A DNA stretch of 64,000 bases, from positions 186,001-250,000 of the forward strand of contig DKDJ01000011.1 in NCBI GenBank assembly GCA_002451795.1, read 5' to 3'. Each line of letters begins with the position of its first letter. Position 1 is the first letter of the stretch. Below the pieces are notes generated by a model. The model was not told the DNA's origin. It made no database searches and saw only the letters and a list, made by a program, of their open reading frames with translations. A program made the position numbers and the translations under genes. Below, piece after piece: positions 16,520 through 23,943 of the stretch. Source of the stretch: Bacteroidales bacterium UBA6851 (GTDB taxonomy: Bacteria; Bacteroidota; Bacteroidia; Bacteroidales; UBA932).

Positions 16520-17752
16520 ATGAAACATGAATGGAAATTGTCATCGCTTGATCTATTCTCTCTCGGAATGGTTATAGAAGGAGCTTGGGTGTATTCGAAA
16601 TGTCCGGACGTTGATGTGTTGAAAGGAACTCTGGACCGTCTTTTGAACTGTTACCCCCATTTGCGCGATGGGTATTATAATGAGGAAAGCAAATCCATAG
16701 AGTGGGATGATACTATCAGGCGTCCGGCTGCTTTTGAGGTTCGCTCCGAGCCGGCATTGTCTGCCTCTTGTTTGAGTGCCAATGCCCATGCGGTCTGGGG
16801 TATCGCTAGAAAGTATGACATAAAGGGATTTAAGAAGGGACGTGTGGCTCCGTTTAGCGCCACTTTGGTTAAGCTTAAGGATGGTGTTGTCCTGTATGTT
16901 CAGTGTGCCCATGCGGTTATGGATGGACATTCTTTCTACGCGCTTGTCCGCCAATGGGCGTCATTGTGCAGAGGAGAGGGGATTACTCCAATGTCTATTG
17001 ATCAGACATTGCTTCCTTCGCCTGATGCTTTTTCCAAGGAGGATGCGCTGAAAGTCGTGCAAGATAGTGGGTGGTGTAGGATGAAAGGAAAAGCATTGCT
17101 ATCCATGCTTTTTAATCTTATCCGCTCTAATGCTATCAAATATACCTATGAGACGGAGGTCGGCCAACAGGAGATTGCATCGCTCAAAGAGAGTTGCGAT
17201 GTGGGTACCAATGCGGTGCTGAGCGCCATGGCGGCGAAAAAACTGTTTGCCCAGCTCCCTGATAAGGAATGTTTCAAGGCAATATTCGTCGCTGATCTTA
17301 GGGGGCATTTCCCTGGAATCGGCAATGACTTCTTTGGCAACTTCTCTCAGGCGCTGCCTCTTGGAGATGAGTTTGCCGTGTCTGGACATATAGGCGAACT
17401 TGCCGGCCGTATTGAGCATAGATTAAGGACTATTCTCTCCTCGGACGAGCCGGAGAAGATGCTGCGCCTGTCTGCATGTGCTTCTCGATATGGACTGCCA
17501 TATTTTTATTTTGATGCCACGGATATGAATTGCCCAAATCCTGGAACCATATATATCAACAATCAGCTGAAGTTCCGTGCTTGTGAGATTGACTTCGGAA
17601 ATGGATATCCCCTCTATGCGTATCCGAATCGTCTTTCGGATATGGTGAAACTATGGCAGCCTGTTTCAGGAGGTCCTGTGCAGATAATTTATGGAGGTTT
17701 TGCGGCTCGGCTGATGCGTGCGGCTTCAGCTGCTTGCAGGAAGAACGGCTAG
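16520..17752 (+). CDS. Condensation/BAHD-like acyltransferase
   Basis: 410 residues without signal peptide. It has the superfamily catalytic motif HxxxDG as HAVMDG (His131, Asp135) and, unusually for bacteria, a C-terminal DFGNG (from Asp358) corresponding to the DFGWG structural motif of BAHD acyltransferases of plants and fungi. The first 60 residues (LDRLLNCYPHLRDGYY) also match the N-terminal pattern of CoA-dependent acyltransferases in this fold. Donor and acceptor are unknown; acyl-CoA or acyl-carrier donor is likely. It stands alone, divergent from gpsA and convergent with nadD (4-base gap), with no biosynthetic cluster around it. Confidence 0.75.
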   Translation: MKHEWKLSSLDLFSLGMVIEGAWVYSKCPDVDVLKGTLDRLLNCYPHLRDGYYNEESKSIEWDDTIRRPAAFEVRSEPALSASCLSANAHAVWGIARKYDIKGFKKGRVAPFSATLVKLKDGVVLYVQCAHAVMDGHSFYALVRQWASLCRGEGITPMSIDQTLLPSPDAFSKEDALKVVQDSGWCRMKGKALLSMLFNLIRSNAIKYTYETEVGQQEIASLKESCDVGTNAVLSAMAAKKLFAQLPDKECFKAIFVADLRGHFPGIGNDFFGNFSQALPLGDEFAVSGHIGELAGRIEHRLRTILSSDEPEKMLRLSACASRYGLPYFYFDATDMNCPNPGTIYINNQLKFRACEIDFGNGYPLYAYPNRLSDMVKLWQPVSGGPVQIIYGGFAARLMRAASAACRKNG

Positions 17753-17756
17753 CAGA

Positions 17757-18395
17757 CTACATCAGGTATTGCGACATATCAATTCCTTTTGACTGTTTCT
17801 CCCGGATCTCTGTGGAGGAGATATCCACTATGGGTGCGTCAATTATGGATATGTTGTACATCCGGTCCAGCTCCTCAAGGCTGACAGTCCCCGGTTGAGA
17901 ATGTGTTAATGATGCGTCAAGGGTTTCTGGCACCGGGAACTGGCGGCACTCGTCAAGAAGTGTCTGCCGTATATACGGAAGGTCATAGCCTTTTCGTGGA
18001 TAGACGATTACTCCATATTCACTCAGGAGTTTCGGCGCGTTGCGCCAGTGTCGGATGCTATCAAGGTTATCAGCTCCCATGACCAGGGTGAATTCGTTGC
18101 CCGGCTCGCGCTTCTTTAGTGCATCAAGTGTCCTGATGGTGTAGTGCGGTGCCGGCATGGTGAGCTCGATATTGTCTACCCATACGTGCAGGTTGGGATG
18201 TCTTCGGACTGCTGCTATGGCTGCTTCGTATCGTTCTTGAGCGTTTAGGGCCTTTCCTGGTGCCTTGAATGGGTTCTGTGGGGAGATTACGAGGTATACC
18301 CAGTCGAACTTGTGCTCCGAAGTGAGGTACTCCATGATAGCCATGTGCCCTATATGCAGTGGGTCGAACGATCCGGAGTAGACGGCTATTCTCAT
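17757..18395 (-). CDS. nadD: Nicotinate-nucleotide adenylyltransferase
   Basis: Adenylates nicotinate mononucleotide in NAD synthesis. N-terminal nucleotidyltransferase motif GSFDPLHIGH, then VYLVISPQNPFK, a central LVMGADNLDSIRHWRN and the C-terminal SSTEIREKQ. 212 residues, within the family range. Downstream of gmk on the same strand with a 7-base gap, so the two probably share a transcript. Confidence 0.94.
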   Translation of the reverse strand: MRIAVYSGSFDPLHIGHMAIMEYLTSEHKFDWVYLVISPQNPFKAPGKALNAQERYEAAIAAVRRHPNLHVWVDNIELTMPAPHYTIRTLDALKKREPGNEFTLVMGADNLDSIRHWRNAPKLLSEYGVIVYPRKGYDLPYIRQTLLDECRQFPVPETLDASLTHSQPGTVSLEELDRMYNISIIDAPIVDISSTEIREKQSKGIDMSQYLM

Positions 18396-18402
18396 GATCG
18401 CG

Positions 18403-18972
18403 TTATTTAGAGAGGAACTCGTCGATTATGGCTTCCGACTCTTTGAAAGTATCCTCAAGTTTGTCATTTACTATCTCTCTATCGAATCTGCCCTTGGCAA
18501 AAGAGAGTTCCTCACCGGCTTTTGCAAGACGCTCCGATATGGCTTCTTCGCTATCGGTGCCGCGCCCACGAAGGCGTTTTTCGAGTATCTCAAGGCTTGG
18601 TGGAACTATTAGCACTGAGAGGGCGGAACTGCCAAAATACTTTTTTAGGTTCACACCGCCCTTTACGTCTACATCGAAAACGATGACGTGCCCTTTGCTC
18701 CAGATGCGTTCCACTTCGCTTTTTAGAGTGCCGTAGAATCTGTCGTGATAAACTTCTTCGTGCTCGACGAAAGCATCCTGAGCTATTAGTTCTCTAAAAC
18801 GGTCTGCGGAAATGAAATAGTACTCCACTCCGTCCTTTTCTTCACCCCTTGGCTGGCGAGATGTGGCTGATATAGAGAATTCAAACTCTGGGTGGATGGA
18901 AAGAAGGTGTCCTACCACCGTACTTTTGCCTGCACCGGAAGGAGCTGAAAATATGATAACTTTGCCGTTCAT
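18403..18972 (-). CDS. gmk: Guanylate kinase
   Basis: Phosphorylates GMP to GDP. P-loop SAPSGAGKST at the N-terminus, then SATSRQPRGEEKDGVEYYF (GMP binding) and DVDVKGGVNLKK. ATG 18972 gives 189 residues, normal for the family. The open frame continues 165 codons further upstream, but that extension crosses the promoter and the fba start on the other strand and is not coding. Confidence 0.94.
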   Translation of the reverse strand: MNGKVIIFSAPSGAGKSTVVGHLLSIHPEFEFSISATSRQPRGEEKDGVEYYFISADRFRELIAQDAFVEHEEVYHDRFYGTLKSEVERIWSKGHVIVFDVDVKGGVNLKKYFGSSALSVLIVPPSLEILEKRLRGRGTDSEEAISERLAKAGEELSFAKGRFDREIVNDKLEDTFKESEAIIDEFLSK

Positions 18973-18989
18973 TATTGTGATTATTTGTG

Positions 18990-19007
18990 CAAAAATAGTT
19001 AAATTTG
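18990..19007. promoter_or_regulatory. Back-to-back -7 boxes of gmk (minus) and fba (plus)
   Basis: Minus-strand TATTTTTG (18997-18990) faces gmk and plus-strand TAAATTTG (19000-19007) faces fba, only 2 bases apart. The two promoters must share DNA for their upstream elements. Confidence 0.55.
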
Positions 19008-19053
19008 CCCGAATTTTGAAAGAATAGAATTCAATATAAATTTTTACTTTGTT

Positions 19054-20058
19054 ATGAAGGTTTCTTTTAAAGAACTTGGCCTTGTGAACACCCGCGAGAT
19101 GTTCGCCAAGGCAGTTAAGGGTGGCTATGCCATTCCTGCATTCAACTTCAACAATATGGAACAGCTCCAGGCTATCGTGCAGGCCGCAGCAGAGACTAAG
19201 TCTCCTGTGATTCTTCAGGTATCCAAGGGAGCACGTAATTATGCCAACCAGACCCTCCTCCGTTATATGGCTCAGGGTGCTGTAGAGTATGCTAAAGAAC
19301 TTGGTTGGAAGAAGCCTCAGATTGTGCTTCACCTTGATCATGGTGATAGCTACGAGCTCTGCAAGAGTTGCGTTGACTTCGGATTCTCTTCTGTTATGAT
19401 TGATGGCTCTGCGCTTCCGTACGAAGAGAATGTGGCTCTTACCAAGAAAGTTGTGAAATATGCACACAAATATGACGTTACCGTAGAGGCCGAACTCGGC
19501 GTTCTCGCTGGTGTCGAGGAAGAGGTAGCTTCAGAGGAGTCTCATTATACAAAGCCTGAAGAGGTTATCGATTTCGTTAAGAAGACTGGTTGTGACTCTC
19601 TCGCCATTTCTATCGGTACTTCACACGGCGCATATAAATTCAAGCCGGAGCAGTGCACCCGCGACCCTAAGACCGGACGTCTCGTTCCACCTCCACTCGC
19701 ATTCGACGTGCTTAAGGCCATCGAGAAGAAGCTCCCAGGATTCCCTATCGTCCTCCATGGTTCTTCTTCAGTTCCTCAGGAGTATGTGGACATGATTAAT
19801 AAATATGGCGGAAAACTCCCTGATGCAGTAGGTATCCCTGAGGAGCAGCTCCGTAAGGCTGCTAAGAGCGCAGTTTGCAAGATTAATATCGACTCTGACT
19901 CTCGTCTTGCTATGACTGCTGCTGTCCGCAAGGACCTCGCTGAGAACCCTGGACACTTTGATCCTCGTCAGTACCTCAAGCCTGCCCGTGAGGAGATGAA
20001 GAAGATGTACATCCACAAAATTGTGGAGGTCCTCGGATCTAATGGTAAAGCCAGATAA
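19054..20058 (+). CDS. fba: Class II fructose-1,6-bisphosphate aldolase
   Basis: Zinc-dependent glycolytic/gluconeogenic aldolase. Motifs: YAIPAFNFNNMEQLQA, VLHLDHGDSYELC (catalytic Asp and zinc His), VEAELGVLAGVEEE, SIGTSHGAYK, VLHGSSSVPQEYV and INIDSDSRLAMT. 334 residues. It has high-expression-like use of codons such as CTC and AAG. recR follows after 2 bases and seems to ride on the same transcript. Confidence 0.95.
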   Translation: MKVSFKELGLVNTREMFAKAVKGGYAIPAFNFNNMEQLQAIVQAAAETKSPVILQVSKGARNYANQTLLRYMAQGAVEYAKELGWKKPQIVLHLDHGDSYELCKSCVDFGFSSVMIDGSALPYEENVALTKKVVKYAHKYDVTVEAELGVLAGVEEEVASEESHYTKPEEVIDFVKKTGCDSLAISIGTSHGAYKFKPEQCTRDPKTGRLVPPPLAFDVLKAIEKKLPGFPIVLHGSSSVPQEYVDMINKYGGKLPDAVGIPEEQLRKAAKSAVCKINIDSDSRLAMTAAVRKDLAENPGHFDPRQYLKPAREEMKKMYIHKIVEVLGSNGKAR

Positions 20059-20060
20059 TA

Positions 20061-20738
20061 TTGAAGGATAACAATTATCCGTCACAGTTGCTTAAAGACG
20101 CTGTGGAAGCTATCGGCTCCCTACCGGGGGTGGGCTCCCGCAGCGCCTTGCGTTTGGCGTTGCACCTGCTTAAGCAGCCTAAGGAGAATATTCATCATTT
20201 TGCCAAGTCTATTGACCGTCTTGCTGAGGAAGTACGCTATTGTCGGGTATGCTCTATGCTTTCTGATGGAGATGAATGTGCCATCTGTGCAGATGCCAGT
20301 CGGGATCATAGTGTGGTGTGTGTAGTGGAAAGCGTCCGGGATGTGATGAGTATTGAGGCTACCGGACAGTATCATGGCGTGTATCACGTGCTCGGCGGTA
20401 TCATTTCTCCAATAAATGGAGTTGCGCCTTCCGATCTGACCATAAGGCAACTTGTCGAGCGCATTCGAAAGGGCGCTGCTGCGAACGATGAAGAAGTGCC
20501 CATCTCCCTTGAAGACACGACCGTTGTGCGTATAAAAGAAGTTATTCTTGCGCTTAGTGGAGATGTTGAGGGAGAAACGACGTCTTTCTATATTTTCAGG
20601 CAGCTTAAGGCCCTCGGCCTATCTGATTTGAAAGTGACCACTCTCGCTAGGGGTCTTGGCTTCGGGGATGACCTTGAGTATGCTGATACCCTGACTCTCG
20701 GGCGTTCCATTATGGCACGGCAGCCTTTCAAGGGATAG
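20061..20738 (+). CDS. recR: Recombination mediator RecR
   Basis: Works with RecF/RecO in recombinational repair. Helix-hairpin-helix near residues 15-30 (IGSLPGVGSRSALRLALHLL), a four-Cys zinc finger (CRVCSMLSDGDECAIC), and a Toprim domain (VCVVESVRDVMSIEATGQY, YHVLGGIISPINGV). 225 residues is slightly longer than the common 200. The start appears to be TTG 20061, 2 bases after the fba stop; no in-frame ATG occurs before the conserved region. A strong hairpin follows. Confidence 0.93.
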   Translation: MKDNNYPSQLLKDAVEAIGSLPGVGSRSALRLALHLLKQPKENIHHFAKSIDRLAEEVRYCRVCSMLSDGDECAICADASRDHSVVCVVESVRDVMSIEATGQYHGVYHVLGGIISPINGVAPSDLTIRQLVERIRKGAAANDEEVPISLEDTTVVRIKEVILALSGDVEGETTSFYIFRQLKALGLSDLKVTTLARGLGFGDDLEYADTLTLGRSIMARQPFKG

Positions 20739-20783
20739 TACTCTGCTGTGTTAGGGGATAGCATCCGAATGGAATACCCCTCA

Positions 20784-20834
20784 CAAAAAAAGAAGGTGAC
20801 TAAAAGTCTAGAGACTAATAGTCACCTCTTTTGT
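20784..20834. terminator. Bidirectional terminator between recR and the lipoprotein gene
   Basis: Stem GGTGACT (20795-20801) with AGTCACC (20820-20826) enclosing a second stem AGTCT/AGACT. The hairpin is flanked by A-runs on the left and TCTTTTG on the right, so it can terminate transcripts from both sides of this convergent pair. Confidence 0.75.
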
Positions 20835-20872
20835 TATGAGCGGATCCGCTCGTTATGTCTGTAGCAAGTGCC

Positions 20873-22138
20873 TTACTCCTTGATACATCTTACAGAGTAT
20901 GCGTCTGCTTTCTGCCCGGCTCCACTTGCGGATACTGTCATGTTTTTGCCTTCCTGGCTGAATGCGAGGCATGCAAAGCCGAATCCGCTTGCGCTTACGA
21001 GTTCGTTTGTGTCAGGAGAGTTGCTCCAATAGTTGCCCCAAAGACCGCTCTTTGAGCCCATAAGCATGGCATAAGAACCGTCAAAACGTGCTGCAGCTGG
21101 GAAGAACTGTGAGCCGCTTTCCATATTGAACAGCCAACCGTACTTGTAGTCGTTGAGATCTACTGCACCGTCTCCGTTGGCATCCGCGATATCGCAGCTG
21201 TTTATGTCAGTTACATAACCTCCGACTCCTGTGAAATATAAGAATACGTCTGCTGGCGGTACGCGGTATCCTACAGGACACGGATCATAAATGGATTTGG
21301 CGCCTTTGTTGATGTATTTGTTGCTGTCATCCTTGACATTGCCCTTAGGGTTGCCCCAGAGAGCATCGCTGCCTTCTACGAGCCAGTCGCGATTGGTGGC
21401 GTACTGAGAGTAGTTGGAAAGGCATACTGTCGGGTTGGATATACTGAAAGCGAGAGTGTTACTTTCGGTGGAGGTCCAGCTTGAGTTAGGGAATTTAACG
21501 ACCTCTCCATCAGCATTAAATACTTCAGCACTCACTGTCTTGGTGTCACCAGTCGGAGTGGATGATGATGGGAACGGATCTTTGCGACCCCACTGGTAGA
21601 GCATTCCGTATGTGGCGGCCTGAGCATCCATGGTGGACTTGAGCGCACCAAGGTTCATGTTCATAAGCTCATACCCGCTCTTGGTCTTATCTGTCTTGAC
21701 TGCATCTTCCGGTGCCCAAATGTGCCAGCTCCAAACAATAACGCCGTTCTTGTCCGTAGCGGCTATGAGAGCGTTGCCTGCCTTGAACTTGTCATTCCAT
21801 TCAAATTTGATGACTCCGTCTTCGTATTCTACTGATTTTATCATGTCCTTCTCGCTCTGCCACACTAGTTTTGCAGATTCAGGGGAGATTTTGGTGTTGA
21901 CTGAAAGTCCTTCTGTAGACTTGCCATTGCCCTTGACTGTAGCATCAAAAGCGTACCAGCCTTCCGGTGACTGAACCAGATAGCAGTTGGCAGTGCCGGC
22001 CTCGCTGAGTTTTACTGGATTTTCCTTGCTTCCCTTTGGGAAAGTTGGATCTGGGGTCGGATTCTCCGGCTCCTTGTTGCATGCGGCGAATGATACAGCC
22101 ACGCATAAGCAACCTGTGAAAAATGATAATTTCTTCAT
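20873..22138 (-). CDS. Lipoprotein with FISUMP-like domain and a calcium-binding loop
   Basis: 421 residues with lipobox FAAC at Cys20, so a lipid-anchored envelope protein. The C-terminal half follows the Fibrobacter-type major paralogous pattern found in Bacteroidota fimbrillin-like proteins: YQWGRKDPFP, YDPCPVGYRVP, a final YSVRCIKE. Inserted in it is a perfect EF-hand/dockerin-type loop at residues 319-330 (Asp319, Asn321, Asp323, Asp327, Asp330) in DANGDGAVDLND. Role unknown; adhesin or surface-exposed protein is a guess. It is the second gene of a mntP-led transcript (15-base gap). A bidirectional terminator lies beyond its end. Confidence 0.75.
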   Translation of the reverse strand: MKKLSFFTGCLCVAVSFAACNKEPENPTPDPTFPKGSKENPVKLSEAGTANCYLVQSPEGWYAFDATVKGNGKSTEGLSVNTKISPESAKLVWQSEKDMIKSVEYEDGVIKFEWNDKFKAGNALIAATDKNGVIVWSWHIWAPEDAVKTDKTKSGYELMNMNLGALKSTMDAQAATYGMLYQWGRKDPFPSSSTPTGDTKTVSAEVFNADGEVVKFPNSSWTSTESNTLAFSISNPTVCLSNYSQYATNRDWLVEGSDALWGNPKGNVKDDSNKYINKGAKSIYDPCPVGYRVPPADVFLYFTGVGGYVTDINSCDIADANGDGAVDLNDYKYGWLFNMESGSQFFPAAARFDGSYAMLMGSKSGLWGNYWSNSPDTNELVSASGFGFACLAFSQEGKNMTVSASGAGQKADAYSVRCIKE

Positions 22139-22153
22139 AACACTATGATTGAT

Positions 22154-22705
22154 TTATGAAAACATCATTGCGGTACCTAGTATCACTAGTACTGCACCGC
22201 CTGCTATTTCTGCCCATTTGCCGACCTTGCCGCCTATAGCCTTACCGAAAGCAATGCCGGAAATGACACTGAGCATCGTCACTACAAATACAGAAATAAA
22301 AAGAGGCAGTATGGAATTGAAGTCTACTCCGTTCATGGATTCTGCACCTCCTACGGCGAGAGCATCGATGCTGGTAGCTATCCCTCCGAGGATGATATTC
22401 TTCCATCCATTGAGGTTTCTGGCCTCCACGCTTCCTCTGATTCCTTCAATGACCATTGATCCTCCCACGTACCACAGAAGAACCCCTCCTATGATGTGCG
22501 CGAATCTCTGCACGGTTCCGAGAACGAGACTGCCAAGTAGCCATCCGGCAAGAAGAAGCCCAGCCTGAATAATAGCAAATGAAAGGGAGACCTTCAGGAG
22601 TGTAGCTAGCGTGGGCTTGCTTTTCAGCGTCGTGCTTGAGCACGTGCTGACAGCAAAACAGTCTGCGCATAGGCAGACAGCTGTGATGATAGCTTCAATA
22701 ACCAT
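22154..22705 (-). CDS. mntP: Manganese efflux pump, MntP family
   Basis: Six-helix inner-membrane transporter that exports Mn(II). 183 residues with the internal duplication typical of the family: VCLCADCFAVSTC in helix 1 and GGIATSIDALAVGG after the central loop, both carrying the conserved Asp. In many bacteria mntP is controlled by a yybP-ykoY riboswitch; I do not see that motif in the short upstream region. It is divergent from corA, making a small divalent-metal transport neighbourhood. Confidence 0.9.
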   Translation of the reverse strand: MVIEAIITAVCLCADCFAVSTCSSTTLKSKPTLATLLKVSLSFAIIQAGLLLAGWLLGSLVLGTVQRFAHIIGGVLLWYVGGSMVIEGIRGSVEARNLNGWKNIILGGIATSIDALAVGGAESMNGVDFNSILPLFISVFVVTMLSVISGIAFGKAIGGKVGKWAEIAGGAVLVILGTAMMFS

Positions 22706-22769
22706 TACTAACTAACCTTTGGCGGCACTTTGCAACTCGTGATTTGGTGAATTGCTTTTGCCACTGCTG

Positions 22770-22806
22770 CAAATATATATTTTTTTCCAAATAATTCCTA
22801 TATTTG
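22770..22806. promoter_or_regulatory. Divergent -7 boxes of mntP and corA
   Basis: Minus-strand TATATTTG (22777-22770) for mntP and plus-strand TATATTTG (22799-22806) for corA, 21 bases apart. Neither has a clear -33 TTTG. Confidence 0.5.
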
Positions 22807-22811
22807 CGGGC

Positions 22812-22890
22812 CGGTTTCTCCGAGTGCCGGATAAGCCTTGTGTTCAACCCCTTCCGACATAATTGCCGGGATTAATCGTGGAGGGATAAA
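22812..22890 (+). other. corA leader with strong ribosome binding site
   Basis: About 80 bases between the predicted start of transcription and ATG 22891. It includes paired GCCGG/CCGG-type segments that may fold and ends in GGAGGG seven bases before the ATG, an unusually strong Shine-Dalgarno for this group. No known magnesium riboswitch was recognised. Confidence 0.35.
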
Positions 22891-23844
22891 ATGATTAAGT
22901 ATTTTTACAGGAATGGATCTTCGATCCTTCTTGGCCAATCAGAAACGGAGTTTGCTTCCATCAGCAAAAACGACCTTCTTTGGATAGATCTCCTTCAGCC
23001 GACAGGGGATCAGAAGAGGGCGGTGGAAGCGTACCTTGGGACAGAGATTCAGAGCCGCGCGGAGGCTGCAGAGATTGAGAGCTCTTCACGATTCTTTGAG
23101 GAAGGCAATGCGATTTTTGCCAATACCAACTTCCTCTCCCCGGCGGATGACGAGATGCTTATGGATCCTGTATCTTTTATTCTTGTCGGAGGGATTCTGA
23201 CTACCATAAGGGAGATTCCTCTTCGTTCTCTGGATACACTTCAGCTAAAGATTCAGGCGCTGCCTGACCAGTTTCCCGACGGATTTACCGTGTTTGTGGC
23301 CATTATGGACAGGCGTGTGGATCTCGATGCCGATCTTGTGGAGTTGATTTCCAAGGATGTTACCAAGTTTAGCAAGAGAATCAACCAGAAAGAAGATATT
23401 AACGAAGAATTTCTCTTGGATATCAACCAGCTTCAGCAGAATGCAATGAACCTGCGTGAGAATATCGTGGATAAGCAGCGTTTAGTGTCCAATCTTCTAA
23501 AAAGCAAACTTTGTCCTAAGGATCTTGACCTGCGTTCAGACCTGTCAATCATCCTTCAGGATATATCCTCCCTTATCAATCATATCAATTTTGCGTTCGA
23601 GAGACTTGAGTATATGCAGGATACCGTAGTGGGTATTATTAACCTCGACCAGAACAAGATTATGAAAACATTCACATTCGTGTCACTACTACTGATGCCT
23701 GCTACTCTTGTGGCAAGTTTCTACGGCATGAATGTCCCTCTTCCGTTTGCGGATAAGTGGTGGTCCTGGCTTGGCGTTCTTATCTTCATGCTGCTTCTCG
23801 TCCTGGCGGTCTGGTACTTCTTCAAAAGAAGGAAAATGCTTTGA
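22891..23844 (+). CDS. corA: CorA-family magnesium/cobalt transporter
   Basis: Pentameric inner-membrane Mg(II) channel. 317 residues: a cytoplasmic domain with long helices (residues about 150-250), then two C-terminal membrane helices. The first ends in the selectivity motif YGMN (FYGMNVPLPF), and the protein ends in a basic tail (FFKRRKML). The start ATG 22891 has a strong GGAGGG site. Located between mntP and rpsA. Confidence 0.93.
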   Translation: MIKYFYRNGSSILLGQSETEFASISKNDLLWIDLLQPTGDQKRAVEAYLGTEIQSRAEAAEIESSSRFFEEGNAIFANTNFLSPADDEMLMDPVSFILVGGILTTIREIPLRSLDTLQLKIQALPDQFPDGFTVFVAIMDRRVDLDADLVELISKDVTKFSKRINQKEDINEEFLLDINQLQQNAMNLRENIVDKQRLVSNLLKSKLCPKDLDLRSDLSIILQDISSLINHINFAFERLEYMQDTVVGIINLDQNKIMKTFTFVSLLLMPATLVASFYGMNVPLPFADKWWSWLGVLIFMLLLVLAVWYFFKRRKML

Positions 23845-23869
23845 TTATCAGTTTTTTTTGCTATCTTTG
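23840..23869 (+). promoter_or_regulatory. rpsA promoter (TTTG-N18-TATCTTTG)
   Basis: -33 TTTG at 23840-23843, overlapping the corA stop codon, and -7 TATCTTTG at 23862-23869, followed by a leader of about 70 bases before ATG 23944. Confidence 0.65.
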
Positions 23870-23943
23870 CGCGCTCGTTTCGACAAGTGCGTCGGAGAGT
23901 TTATTACATAAAGTTTAACTACTAATTTGTTTTTGATTCACAA

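Noticed and set aside
18973..19467. Long N-terminal extension of the guanylate kinase frame
   Set aside because: It runs antisense through the promoter region and the fba coding start, has no family similarity, and gmk has a clean ATG at 18972 with a normal length.
22706..22769. yybP-ykoY type manganese riboswitch upstream of mntP
   Set aside because: The leader on that strand is only about 60 bases and does not show the expected two-helix consensus.
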